From: an uncultured Thalassotalea sp.
GTDB taxonomy: Bacteria > Pseudomonadota > Gammaproteobacteria > Enterobacterales > Alteromonadaceae
DNA length: 64,000 bases
NCBI GenBank assembly: GCA_947492575.1
Contig: CANLNK010000001.1
Span: 372,001 to 436,000 of the forward strand
Direction: 5' to 3'
Shown here one piece after another: positions 36,129-46,700 of the stretch (positions within the stretch are counted from its first letter, which is position 1; each line of letters starts with the position of its first letter). The position numbers and the translations under genes were made by a program. The notes beneath the pieces were generated by a model. It had not been told where the DNA came from, made no database searches, and worked only from the letters and a program-made list of their open reading frames with translations.

Positions 36129-39104
36129 ATGAATACGTCAATTTTTCCAAAAACTCGCATTGCCTTTGCTATCTCAGCGGTGCTAGCCGGCGGCGTAGTA
36201 TCAAGTGTTAATGCACAAGAAGCGAATTTAGCAGCAGAAGAGCAAACAGAAGCTGAAGTAGAAGTTATCGAAGTTCGCGGTATCCGCGGTAGCTTAACTC
36301 GCGCGATGAATTTAAAGCGTGATATGTCGGGTGTTGTTGATGCCATCTCGGCAGAAGAAATGGGTAAGTTCCCTGACACCAACTTAGCAGAATCTTTACA
36401 ACGTATCACGGGTGTAACGATAAGCCGTAATAACGGTGAAGGTAGCCAAGTGACTATCCGTGGTTGGGGGCCAGATCGCAACTTGATTACCTTAAATGGC
36501 CGTCAAATGCCGGGTACAGGTAATACTCGTTCATACAGCTTAGAAAACTTAGCGTCTGACGGTGTATCAGCGTTAGAAGTATATAAAACTGCTCGTGCGG
36601 AAATTCCAACAGGTGGTTTAGGTGGTACCGTGAATATCGTTACGCGTAAGCCGTTAGCGAGCACGGGTGAACGATATAGTTTTTCAGCGAAAGGGCTACA
36701 CGATAGCTCAAATGAGCAAGGTGATGATCTGACACCTGAGATCTCAGCACTGTATTCAAATACCTTTGCCGATGATATCTTTGGTGTTGCGTTCTCTGTA
36801 ACTCACCACGAACGTGATTTCCAAAAGCAGCAAGCTAACATTCAGGGCTGGCAAGCGAATGTAGCATTACCGACAAATCTAGATGCAGACAAGGTCATTG
36901 ATCCGCGTCCATTGGATGAAGAAGGCAACCGCATTGGTAACCACTTTTTCCCGCGTGACATGAACTACGGTATTGAAGATATTGAGCGCGATAGAACCAA
37001 CGGTCATCTAACCCTTCAGTATGCGCCTTTAGATTCGTTAATTGTCACCGCGGATTACACCTATACCAAAGCTACTACAGGCACCAACTCTATTGGTTGG
37101 GGTATGTGGAATGACTATGGCGGCAACATCAACGCCTATGAACTTGACGAAAACGGCACTGTTATTTATGCCGACATTAGTGGCAACGATGGTTCATACA
37201 CTGCGTCTCGTGGAACGACTGAGGTAGAAGAAAAATCAATCGGCTTTAATGTAGACTGGCAAGTAACAGATACCTTGAACCTTACTTTCGACTACCATGA
37301 CTCAAGCAGCGAAATTGATAATGGTGCAGACGATGGCTTGGGTAGCTATGGCTCATTGGTATTGGGTTCTGATCAATTAGAAACCAAAATTTATGACTAC
37401 CGAACTGGTGACATTCCACATGCAGAAATTCATTGGAACAATGGTACAACTGAACTACTAGCCAGTGAAATGGACTCACATTTCAGCCAATTTATTCATT
37501 CTCCGGGTAAAGCAGAAATTGAGCAGTTTCAGCTAGACGGCACATGGGAAAATGATGTGTTTGATATCGGTTTAGTTGAAGTTAAGTTCGGTGCCGCATA
37601 TACCGATCAAACGATGGGTGGTTCAAACGCATGGTCCGGTTTGATAGGTGGTTTCCTATTTAACCCATCATGGCCCGAGATCTTCCCAGACGGCATGTTT
37701 GTAAGACATGATACCTGTGGTTTCTTAGATTCGTTTGACGGTGGTGGCTGTGGATTAAACCCTAACTACTACTATACCTTCGACTTTGATGAAGTGGTTG
37801 CTCGCTCAGAGGCGTTTCTTACTAATGAAGTATTAGGTGGTGAGGATTACTTTGCAACTACCGCCTATCACCCATTAGGTACATTTGCACAAGGCTCTGT
37901 ACGCGAAGAGACGACCAGCGTTTATGTTACCTCTGAATGGGAATTTGAACTTGCTGATTTCCCTGTTATGGTCAATTTGGGCCTACGTTACGAAGAAACT
38001 GACGTTACCAGTAATGTGACTCAAGATGTTCCTACAGAAGTTTGGTGGAAAGGCGGAAGTGAGTGGTTAACTCAGTACTTGCCAGGTGAAAACAATTCAC
38101 TAGAGCAAACGGGTAAACACGATGTGCTATTGCCGATGATCGATGTTCGCGTTGATTTAACAGATGATCTAGTGGGCCGTGTCTCTTGGGGTAAAACTAT
38201 TGCTCGTGCGCCACTTGGCGACTTAGCAGGTGCGCGTATTCTATCGGGTAGTCCGAAGATTGGTTCACGTAATGGTGGTGAAGGTAATACCAATCTCAAA
38301 CCGCTTGAGTCAACTAACTTCGACTTGAGTCTTGAGTACTACTATGGTGAGGCGAGTTACGCGGCTGTTGGTTACTTTAGAAAAGACGTAGATAACTTTA
38401 TTGGTAGCCAAATTGTGTCGACTACTATCGACGGCTTTAACGATATTTACTTAGGCCCTCGTTGGCAGCAAGCGGTTGCAAGTATTGAAGGACGTGGTGA
38501 ACAAGCGACAAATGACGCTATTTTCGCTGAAATTCAAGCGTTGGGCTCGGCACTAAACGACCAAGGCTTCCTAACGCCAAATGCTGATGATCCGCTAATT
38601 GTTTGGGATATTCGTCGACCATTTAACGCGTCTGATACTAAAACCGTTGATGGCTTCGAAGTGGCATTCCAACACATGATAGGTGAAACCGGCTTTGGTG
38701 TTGGTGTCAATGCAACGTTCGTTGATGGTGATGTTGAATTTGACGTTGATAGTCTAGAACAGCAAACACCATTAGAAGGCTTAGGTGATTCTGCTAACTT
38801 CCAAGTGTTCTATGAGAAGAATGGTTTATCCGTCAAAGCAACATACGCATGGCGTGATGACTACTTATTGGGTGTTGGTCAAAGCCAAGGTTCTTCAGAC
38901 AACCCTCCACAATTCTTCAAAGAGTTTGGTCAGTGGGATGTTAGCGTTAACTATGACGTTAATGACAACCTTACCGTGTTCTTTGAAGGTGTAAACATTA
39001 ACGATGAAACCGAGGAAATCTACGGCCGTTATGAAGCGCAGTTCTTATCTGCTCGTCAATACGGGCCACGTTATGCCTTAGGTGTTCGTTATAGTTTTCA
39101 ATAA
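36129..39104 (+). CDS. TonB-dependent outer-membrane receptor, probable beta-glucan oligosaccharide importer
   Basis: 991 residues. Signal peptide 1-29 (VLAGGVVSSVNAQ). A TonB-box-like segment, EVEVIEVRGIRGS, precedes the plug (about 60-180, MGKFPDTNLAESLQRITGVTI, VTIRGWGPDRNLITLNGRQM). The barrel fills the rest and ends YALGVRYSFQ with the aromatic last strand. TAGGA precedes the ATG by six bases. This long receptor class, with the RGIRGSL start, transports plant and algal oligosaccharides in Alteromonadales. There is no SusD partner, as usual outside Bacteroidetes. Its place between GH16 and an MFS sugar transporter indicates a beta-glucan oligomer as substrate. That is inference from context. 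Confidence 0.92.
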   Translation: MNTSIFPKTRIAFAISAVLAGGVVSSVNAQEANLAAEEQTEAEVEVIEVRGIRGSLTRAMNLKRDMSGVVDAISAEEMGKFPDTNLAESLQRITGVTISRNNGEGSQVTIRGWGPDRNLITLNGRQMPGTGNTRSYSLENLASDGVSALEVYKTARAEIPTGGLGGTVNIVTRKPLASTGERYSFSAKGLHDSSNEQGDDLTPEISALYSNTFADDIFGVAFSVTHHERDFQKQQANIQGWQANVALPTNLDADKVIDPRPLDEEGNRIGNHFFPRDMNYGIEDIERDRTNGHLTLQYAPLDSLIVTADYTYTKATTGTNSIGWGMWNDYGGNINAYELDENGTVIYADISGNDGSYTASRGTTEVEEKSIGFNVDWQVTDTLNLTFDYHDSSSEIDNGADDGLGSYGSLVLGSDQLETKIYDYRTGDIPHAEIHWNNGTTELLASEMDSHFSQFIHSPGKAEIEQFQLDGTWENDVFDIGLVEVKFGAAYTDQTMGGSNAWSGLIGGFLFNPSWPEIFPDGMFVRHDTCGFLDSFDGGGCGLNPNYYYTFDFDEVVARSEAFLTNEVLGGEDYFATTAYHPLGTFAQGSVREETTSVYVTSEWEFELADFPVMVNLGLRYEETDVTSNVTQDVPTEVWWKGGSEWLTQYLPGENNSLEQTGKHDVLLPMIDVRVDLTDDLVGRVSWGKTIARAPLGDLAGARILSGSPKIGSRNGGEGNTNLKPLESTNFDLSLEYYYGEASYAAVGYFRKDVDNFIGSQIVSTTIDGFNDIYLGPRWQQAVASIEGRGEQATNDAIFAEIQALGSALNDQGFLTPNADDPLIVWDIRRPFNASDTKTVDGFEVAFQHMIGETGFGVGVNATFVDGDVEFDVDSLEQQTPLEGLGDSANFQVFYEKNGLSVKATYAWRDDYLLGVGQSQGSSDNPPQFFKEFGQWDVSVNYDVNDNLTVFFEGVNINDETEEIYGRYEAQFLSARQYGPRYALGVRYSFQ

Positions 39105-39111
39105 CTAAAAA

Positions 39112-39149
39112 AGAGGGCGGTACGTAGCTATCGCCCTCTACTTCTTTTA
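39112..39149 (+). terminator. Terminator-like hairpin between TonB-receptor and MFS genes
   Basis: AGAGGGCG (39112-39119) and CGCCCTCT (39132-39139), 12-base loop, then ACTTCTTTT. It may partly stop transcription and lower expression of the MFS and GH3 genes compared with the receptor. Confidence 0.7.
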
Positions 39150-39203
39150 AAACTTGGCTGCGTATTCTGTGGCTGGGCTAACTTTCATCGCTAGGAATTT
39201 ATT

Positions 39204-40472
39204 ATGGCCGGTGCTTCTGTCCCTTTAAAACCTGCTGCACAGCATGGTTCTTTAGCAAGTAATCAAAATTACCGATTTGCTTTAACGTCGTTAACCACAT
39301 TGTTTTTTATGTGGGGGTTTATAACCTGCTTAAACGATATTCTTATCCCTTACTTGAAAGCAGCATTTGATCTTTCATACACACAAGCGATGCTGGTTCA
39401 GTTTTGCTTTTTTGGCGCCTATTTTATTGTCTCAATCCCTGCGGGAAGTTTGGTAAGTCGAATAGGCTATCGCAAAGGCATCGTGACTGGTTTGAGCATC
39501 GCTGCGCTTGGTTGCTTACTGTTTTACCCTGCCGCTGCGATCGAAGCATATTGGGTATTCTTGTTCGCACTATTTGTGTTGGCATCGGGCATTACCATAT
39601 TACAAGTATCTGCGAACCCTTATGTGAGTGCACTAGGGCCAGAAAAAACAGCGTCATCTCGATTAACTATGACGCAGGCATTTAACTCATTGGGCACGAC
39701 AGTTGCGCCGTTCTTTGGCGCGTGGCTTATTTTTTCAGGTGCAGAGCATCAAGCGGTTAGTGATGCATCAGCAGTTCAAATGCCTTATATCATGCTGGCC
39801 GCTAGCTTATTGGTGTTGGCCGTCATTTTTGCCAAATTAAAGCTACCCGACTTAGGGCATAGTACCGAAACCACCGCAACGAATGCGGATGCTTGGCAAC
39901 ACCGCCACTTAAAATTAGGGGCGCTGGCAATTTTCCTCTACGTTGGCGCTGAAGTAGCTATCGGTAGCTTTTTAGTTAATTTCCTTAATAGCCCGAATAT
40001 TGCGGGTTTAACCGAAGCACAAGCATCGAAATACATCGCTTACTATTGGGGCGGTGCTATGGTCGGTCGCTTCATTGGTGCGCTGGTAATGCAAAAAATA
40101 GCGGCTGGTAAAGTACTTTGTTTCAATGCCGTTGCAGCAATGGTATTAATCGCAGTGACGGTACTGACGGAAGGTAGTGTTGCAATGTGGGCTATTCTCG
40201 CCGTGGGTTTATTCAATTCAATCATGTTCCCAACGATTTTCAGTTTAGCGATTAATGGCTTAGGTAACGCAGCTAGCCGTGGTTCAGGCATTCTATGTTT
40301 AGCAATTGTCGGTGGTGCTATCGTTCCGCTAGCACAAGGTATGCTGGCAGATAGTATCGGCGTACAGTTAGCCTTTGTATTACCTGCTGTATGTTATTTA
40401 TACATCGCGTATTATGGTGTTAAGGGCTCCAAACCACAAAGCGTTGTCCATAGCGGCGAGCAAGGAGCATAA
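39204..40472 (+). CDS. FucP/GluP-family sugar MFS transporter
   Basis: 422 residues, about 12 membrane helices. The opening [19 protein letters not shown] and the following [22 protein letters not shown] are characteristic of the FucP/GluP (fucose, glucose/galactose proton symporter) group. AGGAA stands before the ATG. In this operon it probably imports glucose or short glucose oligomers across the inner membrane after GH16 and GH3 cleavage. It is followed directly by the GH3 gene, whose ribosome site AAGGAG lies in its last codons. Substrate is inferred from neighbours. Confidence 0.9.
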   Translation: MAGASVPLKPAAQHGSLASNQNYRFALTSLTTLFFMWGFITCLNDILIPYLKAAFDLSYTQAMLVQFCFFGAYFIVSIPAGSLVSRIGYRKGIVTGLSIAALGCLLFYPAAAIEAYWVFLFALFVLASGITILQVSANPYVSALGPEKTASSRLTMTQAFNSLGTTVAPFFGAWLIFSGAEHQAVSDASAVQMPYIMLAASLLVLAVIFAKLKLPDLGHSTETTATNADAWQHRHLKLGALAIFLYVGAEVAIGSFLVNFLNSPNIAGLTEAQASKYIAYYWGGAMVGRFIGALVMQKIAAGKVLCFNAVAAMVLIAVTVLTEGSVAMWAILAVGLFNSIMFPTIFSLAINGLGNAASRGSGILCLAIVGGAIVPLAQGMLADSIGVQLAFVLPAVCYLYIAYYGVKGSKPQSVVHSGEQGA

Positions 40473-40474
40473 TG

Positions 40475-43015
40475 ATGAATATCGTGAAAACATCATTATC
40501 GCTAGCGATTGCTGCAGGGGTTATGCTCACCACTGGTTGTAGCGAGGATAACGCATCAGATACAAATTGTATTGAGGTATCAACATTGAGTAATGACAGG
40601 GACATTACCATTTGGCCACAGATTGAATCTGAGGTTAAAGAAGACGCAGAGTTGGAAGCAAAAGTTACTGCGTTAATGTCTAAGATGACACTTGCACAAA
40701 AAGTTGCACAAATGATGCAACCAGAAATTCGTGATATCACGGTTGAAGACATGCGCAAGTATGGTTTTGGCTCTTATCTTAACGGAGGCGGAGCCTTTCC
40801 TAACAATAATAAGCATTCTACGCCAGCAGACTGGATAGCATTGGCAGAGGCTATGTATCAAGCATCAATGGATGATTCTCAAGACGGCATTCGTATTCCT
40901 ACGATGTGGGGAACCGATGCGGTTCATGGTCACAACAATGTCATTGGCGCAACATTATTCCCTCATAACATTGGGTTAGGCGCAGCCAATAACCCTGAAC
41001 TTATCGAAAGAATTGCCCAAGTTACTGCAACGGAAGTAATGGTGACTGGTATTGATTGGGTGTTTGCACCTACCGTAGCGACAGTACGTGATGACCGTTG
41101 GGGAAGAACATACGAAGGTTATTCAGAGGATCCTGAGATCGTCAAAGCTTATGCCGCGTCAATTGTTAAGGGGCTACAAGGCCACGCTGACAAAGATTTT
41201 CTAGGTGATGACCGCGTTATTAGTACGGTGAAACACTGGCTCGGTGATGGTGGTACTGAAAACGGTGATGACCAAGGCAATAATATTGCGAGTGAGCAAG
41301 ACCTCTTTAATATCCATGCACAAGGTTATGTTGGCGGCTTAACCGCAGGAGCGCAATCAGTAATGGCATCGTTTAATAGTTGGCATGGCGAAAAAATTCA
41401 TGGCAGCCCATACCTACTTACAGACGTGCTAAAAGATCGCATGGGATTCGATGGCTTTGTTGTTGGTGATTGGAATGGTCATGGGCAAATCAAAGGTTGT
41501 ACGAATGAAAGTTGCCCGCAAGCAGCAAATGCTGGCTTAGATATGTACATGGTGCCGACAGGTGCTTGGAAGCCGTTATTGGAAAACACTATTGCACAAG
41601 CTGAGCAAGGTATTATTCCTATGTCGCGCATCGACGATGCTGTGCGCCGTATCTTACGTGTAAAATTCCGTGCGGGCCTGTTCGATAAACCAAGCCCTGC
41701 AAAGCGTCAGTTTTCAGGTAAAACAGAGCTTATTGGCAGTAAGGCACATCGTGACGTAGCCAAACAAGCGGTCCGTGAATCACTGGTTTTATTGAAAAAT
41801 AAAAACAACATTCTTCCACTTGCTAGCAATGCTAAAGTGCTAGTTGCCGGTGATGGTGCTGATAATATTGGTAAGCAATCTGGCGGATGGACGATTACCT
41901 GGCAAGGTACAGGCAATGATAACAGCGACTTCCCTGGCGGCACTTCAATTCTCGATGGTATCGAGACACAGGTTAACGGAGCTGGCGGACAAGTTGAATT
42001 TGCTATAGACGGCGAATACAAGCAAAAGCCTGATGTTGCCATTGTGGTATTTGGCGAGGAGCCTTATGCAGAAGGTAATGGCGATATCGACAACTTAGAG
42101 TATCAACGCGGCGCTAAGAGAGACTTAGCTCTGTTGAGAAAGCTTAAATCGCAAGGTATTCCTGTCGTTTCTATCTTTATCAGTGGCCGTCCGTTATGGG
42201 TAAATCCAGAGCTTAACGCCAGTGATGCCTTTATTGCTGCATGGCTTCCGGGATCAGAAGGTAGTGCGGTCGCAGAAGTACTATTCAAAGACGCCAATGG
42301 TAAGGTGCAATATGATTTCACCGGGGCGCTATCGTTTTCATGGCCTCAAAATCCAACAAAGGCGGTATTGAACCGCTTTGATGAGGACTATCAACCGCTA
42401 CTGCCATATGGCTTCGGTTTACGATACGGCCAAGAGAACGTATTGAGTGATGAACTTAATGAGGTTGTTGTTGAAAATAATGAGCAAGTTGCAGATGTTA
42501 AATTAATCGAGCGAGGCGTTGTGGCTCCTTGGCTTGCACAGCTCAGCGATGATAGCAATACCATCGGTATCAATAGTAATACGGTGACACTGCCATCAGT
42601 TAGCTACCGAACTATCGATCGTTTCGTACAAGAAGATAGCTTCAACCTAACGTTTAATGGTACAGGTAATGCGAGTTACACCGTAGTTACACCTTTTAGC
42701 GAAGACTTAAGAGCTTTTAGTATCGCGTCGGCTAATATGTTGATCGAGTGGCAGGTGGAATCGTTTGGTGGTCAAGATGTGATGCTGACGATCAACGACA
42801 CATCATTAAACATTAAAGATTACTTGGTAAATACGGCAAAAGGTGAATGGCAGCAACTGGCTATTCCGATGAGCTGCTTTGTTGACAAAGGTTTATCTTT
42901 AGCTCAAGTGTCTGTCGCGGCTAGGTTAAGTACGGCTGGACCACTTAATTTAAGCTTACACAAACTCAGTTATAGTTTGTCGGTACCTGACGGAGTAGGG
43001 GTTGTCTGCCCTTAA
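40475..43015 (+). CDS. GH3 beta-glucosidase / exo-beta-glucanase lipoprotein
   Basis: 846 residues. Two adjacent ATGs exist (40472, 40475); AAGGAG is seven bases before the second, so I prefer it. Lipobox LTTGC near residue 22 marks a lipoprotein. The GH3 N-terminal barrel has the nucleophile Asp332 in VVGDWNGHGQ. The C-terminal alpha/beta domain has GEEPYAEGNGD, matching the exo-1,3/1,4-beta-glucanase subgroup acid/base loop. An extra C-terminal beta domain (about 665-846) resembles a carbohydrate-binding module. It would release glucose from oligosaccharides in the periplasm. Last gene of the glucan operon, followed by a strong terminator. Confidence 0.92.
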   Translation: MNIVKTSLSLAIAAGVMLTTGCSEDNASDTNCIEVSTLSNDRDITIWPQIESEVKEDAELEAKVTALMSKMTLAQKVAQMMQPEIRDITVEDMRKYGFGSYLNGGGAFPNNNKHSTPADWIALAEAMYQASMDDSQDGIRIPTMWGTDAVHGHNNVIGATLFPHNIGLGAANNPELIERIAQVTATEVMVTGIDWVFAPTVATVRDDRWGRTYEGYSEDPEIVKAYAASIVKGLQGHADKDFLGDDRVISTVKHWLGDGGTENGDDQGNNIASEQDLFNIHAQGYVGGLTAGAQSVMASFNSWHGEKIHGSPYLLTDVLKDRMGFDGFVVGDWNGHGQIKGCTNESCPQAANAGLDMYMVPTGAWKPLLENTIAQAEQGIIPMSRIDDAVRRILRVKFRAGLFDKPSPAKRQFSGKTELIGSKAHRDVAKQAVRESLVLLKNKNNILPLASNAKVLVAGDGADNIGKQSGGWTITWQGTGNDNSDFPGGTSILDGIETQVNGAGGQVEFAIDGEYKQKPDVAIVVFGEEPYAEGNGDIDNLEYQRGAKRDLALLRKLKSQGIPVVSIFISGRPLWVNPELNASDAFIAAWLPGSEGSAVAEVLFKDANGKVQYDFTGALSFSWPQNPTKAVLNRFDEDYQPLLPYGFGLRYGQENVLSDELNEVVVENNEQVADVKLIERGVVAPWLAQLSDDSNTIGINSNTVTLPSVSYRTIDRFVQEDSFNLTFNGTGNASYTVVTPFSEDLRAFSIASANMLIEWQVESFGGQDVMLTINDTSLNIKDYLVNTAKGEWQQLAIPMSCFVDKGLSLAQVSVAARLSTAGPLNLSLHKLSYSLSVPDGVGVVCP

Positions 43016-43074
43016 TCAAACAGCCTTTATGTAAAGGCATGAAAAGATAAGTCTCACTAAATGAGTAAAAGATT

Positions 43075-43113
43075 AAAGCCACTTGAAGCGAAATGGTTTC
43101 AGGTGGCTTTTTT
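43075..43113 (+). terminator. Intrinsic terminator of the glucan operon
   Basis: AAAGCCACTTGAA (43075-43087) pairs with TTCAGGTGGCTTT (43098-43110) with one G-U pair, then TTT. A smaller hairpin GCCTTTA/TAAAGGC (43023-43038) lies just upstream. Confidence 0.88.
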
Positions 43114-43134
43114 ATCGGCTAATCTGCTCGTTTG

Positions 43135-43189
43135 GTCTCTACTTAGTCATTATTTAGTCTCTATTTAACCTTTATCTAGGCTCCGGCTA
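43135..43189. repeat. 11-bp degenerate tandem repeat, five units
   Basis: GTCTCTACTTA, GTCATTATTTA, GTCTCTATTTA, ACCTTTATCTA and GGCTCCGGCTA run head to tail with an exact 11-base period, ending nine bases before the BLUF stop codon. It lies between convergent genes, in non-coding DNA. Confidence 0.6.
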
Positions 43190-43197
43190 ATTCCCAT

Positions 43198-43641
43198 TTA
43201 GGTAACGGCTTCTTCATATTTTTGAAGTAAGCCAATCATTACGTCGACTAGTGCAATTCCCGTTTCTGACTGTGTTAAATCTTGTGGCACTGCCAGAACG
43301 CCCTCCAACCTTGGAAACAAGTTAGCTTGTACACCGGCTAATGCCATAGCCCACTTTGAAAAGCTACGGTGCTCTATGTGCTTGTTGGTTAATACGGTAA
43401 TTTCTTTGTGGCGTTTATCGCATTGAATAAATTCGAATATTTCTTCTACAGCCTCTTCTGGTCCTTCTAGGACCTGTATAAAGTAGCCTCCGCTGTATAA
43501 CAGAGCGCCTGTGACACTTCGTTGACTGTTATTCTCTTGAGCAATTTCCAGTATTGCATTTACCTCTTGCTCAATCTTGTCGATATCGCCAGTTAGTTTA
43601 GACTTGCTGAAATAGGTAATTGTGTAGAGTTGTCCTTCCAT
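43198..43641 (-). CDS. BLUF-domain blue-light photoreceptor
   Basis: 147 residues: a BLUF domain (about 4-98) plus a short helical tail, i.e. a stand-alone short BLUF protein. The flavin-binding and switching residues are present: Tyr10 (TITYFSK), Asn38 (NNSQRSVTG) and Gln56 (YFIQVLEGP), with DKRH and the FSKWAM motif carrying the semi-conserved Trp. These proteins bind FAD and signal through the tail to partner proteins. AGGA precedes the ATG by nine bases. It lies 71 bases downstream of a GGDEF/EAL gene on the same strand; BLUF domains often control EAL phosphodiesterases, so that enzyme is the obvious partner. A cryptochrome gene is close by. Confidence 0.93.
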   Translation of the reverse strand: MEGQLYTITYFSKSKLTGDIDKIEQEVNAILEIAQENNSQRSVTGALLYSGGYFIQVLEGPEEAVEEIFEFIQCDKRHKEITVLTNKHIEHRSFSKWAMALAGVQANLFPRLEGVLAVPQDLTQSETGIALVDVMIGLLQKYEEAVT

Positions 43642-43712
43642 TTTTCTTGTCCTTTCTTGAGTACTTTTCTTTCTTAGTATCTTGAATATCTATTGCTTTA
43701 ACTTGTCTCGAT

Positions 43713-46700
43713 TTACCGGTTGAACTGGTCGTAAAAATCTAAAAACTGGTGAAACGGTAATGGCTCTGTATAGAAATACCCTTGGCATTCGTTAATACCT
43801 AAATCGCGCATGTATTGTGCTTGTTGTTGTGTCTCAACACCTTCTGCGATAGTTTTTATGTTTAATTCGTGGCACAGAGAGTAGAAGGCATTTACTACGC
43901 CCACGTTTCCATCGTCGTTGGGGGAATTTCCTCTGAATAAGCTTTGAATAAAACTATTGTCGAGCTTAGCGTAATCAAAGGGCATGTTCTTTAAGACACT
44001 TAGTGAAGAATAACCGGTACCAAAGTCATCTAATGCAAGTCCAAATCCGATAGATTTAAGCTTGTTAAGTGCATGCTTATAGGTTTGAATAGCTGCTGTT
44101 TCAGCTAGCTCTAAGCGCACATTTTCACATCTTCTACCTGTATGCTCTGCAACTTGGGTGACATCATTTATGAATTGGTCGACATGATCTAGTTGTCGCG
44201 TTGAAATATTGATGCTTAATGGTAGGGATTGAAGCGATGGATGAGAAAAGTCAGCAATAGCCATTTTGATTACCCATAAGCCGAGTAAATATATTTCGCC
44301 AATATTCTCTGCTGCTGTAATCAAACGTTCTGTTTTCATGTACCCACGGTCAGGGTGACGCCATCGCAATAGTGATTCCACACCAACAATTTTCTTTTGG
44401 CTCAGTGAAATTAGAGGCTGATAGAGCACTTGGAATTGCTCTGATTTTTCTCCCAACACTAGGTTAGGTTTTTCATTTACTATTGAATAACGTAGATCAT
44501 TTTCAATTTGGTAGCGTTGCTTGGTATTGCTGTAATCACTTGGATTAAATTTAGCAACGCGTTGCGCTGTACTCTCACTTAGGGAGTGCAAAGCAATATC
44601 AGCAGCATGGATAACATCAGAGGCGTTTTCGCCATGACTCGGGTAACTCGCAATGCCAATACTAGCCTTGAGTACGACGACGCTACCTTTAATCGAAAAT
44701 GGCCGTTGCAAGATTTCTATTAGGTCAATGGCTAAAGCCTCGGCATCATTTAATTCAGCGTGCTCGGGCGGTAGCAAAATAGCAAAACCATCACCCCCCA
44801 TTCGACCGATCAATGCATTAGATGGGCTGCTCTTTATTAAACGTTTCGAGATCGCCTCAATTAATTTGTCGCCATAATGAATTCCATATCCATCGTTAAT
44901 CCCTTTAAACTGGTGCACTTCACACACTAGTACAGTGTAGTGTTTCGTGGGATTCTGTTTAAGCCAGTAAGCGAGCTGACTAAAAATGTAACGTCGAGAT
45001 GCTATGCCCAAAAAAACGTCATTCTTTGTGTCTATCTCGTTACCTAACGTTTGTTGATTTAAAAACACCTTGGTGAACGCAACGAAATCGTCATTGGATA
45101 GAGGCTTACTGAAAAAATATCCCTGAAACTGGTGACATCCCAACTCCTTAAGCTTTTTCATCTGTGCCTTCTTTTCAACACCTTCTGCAATCACCGACAG
45201 CTGAAAATTGTCGGCAAGATTGATGATGGTACGCACAATCATCTCGTCTGCACGATCATTTTCAATATTGTGAATAAATGACTGATCAATTTTGATTTCG
45301 TGAATTGGCAGGCGCTTTAAGTAAGCAAGCGATGAGTAGCCTGTGCCGAAGTCATCAATCGAAAATTGAATCCCAAGTTTACTGAGCTCGATGAGTTGAT
45401 TGATGGTGAATTCAATATCATCTAATAATAAGCTTTCTGTAATTTCAAATATCAGTGAGTTTTCAGGAATAGCATACTTATTGACAATACCCTTAACTTT
45501 GTCGGTAAAAGCCTGTTCACTAAATTGCTTCGCACATATATTTACTGAAATGTGGCAGTCGCTAAGGTGGTCATAGATTTGCCAGTCAACGACTTGCTGA
45601 CATGCACTTTCAATCACCCAGTAGCCCAAATCAAAAATTAATGGGCAACCTTCTACTGTGCTAATAAAGTCGCCTGGGAATAGCGTCCCTTGGCTAGGAT
45701 GAAGCCACCTTACTAACGCCTCTGCGCCGGTAAGTCGATTATTGGAGTTATATTTGGGTTGAAAGTGAAGTACGAATTGGTCTTCTTTGATGGCTGACTT
45801 AATACTCTCTTCTAGTGCGAGGTGCTTAATCATCTTCTCGCGCATGTATTCGTTGAAAAAGTGGTAGCTACCTTTGTGTGATTCCTTAGCGTTATACATC
45901 GCCATATCAGCTTGTTGCATTAGCGTCTTAGCACTGTATTTATTGCCTTTAAAAATTGTGATGCCAATACTTGCCGAACTATCGATAAGATGCTGCTCAG
46001 CTTCGATAGGTTGATGAATGGCCTGTTGTAGCTTTTCAATGATATGAGTGGTAATCACAGTGCCCGCTTCAATAGTTGAATCGAGCGCAGAAATAATTAC
46101 TAAGAATTCGTCACCGCCCAACCGAGCGACAGTATCTTGCGCCCGAACCGATTGTTGCAGGCGTTTAGAAATCTCTCTAAGCACTGCATCACCGATATTA
46201 TGACCTAGCGTGTCGTTGATATATTTAAAATTATCGATGTCGATAAACACTAATGAGTAATAAAGGCCATCGCGTGCACTCTTGGCAATGCTTTGATTAA
46301 GGCGGTCTATGGCAAGTGTGCGGTTGGGTAAATTGGTAAGTGAGTCGTGATAGGCAAGAAACTTTACCTGACTTTCTGTTTCTTTTTTCTCCGAAACGTC
46401 CATGTTTACACCAATGCATTTTTCCGCTTCACCAATATCATTCAAGATGACTTGGGCTTTCGCAAACATGTAACGAATTTTGCCGTCTGGTCTAATTATT
46501 CTGAACTCTGAATCAAATGGTTTACGTTCTTTGATGCTTAGTTGAAAGTCGTTAACAGCGTCGTTAAGATCATCGGGATGCACTAACTTTTCCCAATCAT
46601 CGTAGTGGCCAGTGAACGAGTTTTCATCTAGCCCAAATAGCTCGAACATATCGTCATCCCAGACAAGTTTGTTCGAATTTAAGTCAAGCTCCCAAATGCC

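Noticed and set aside
43135-43189. CRISPR array
   Set aside because: The 11-base units have no spacers and are degenerate, and no cas gene is present.
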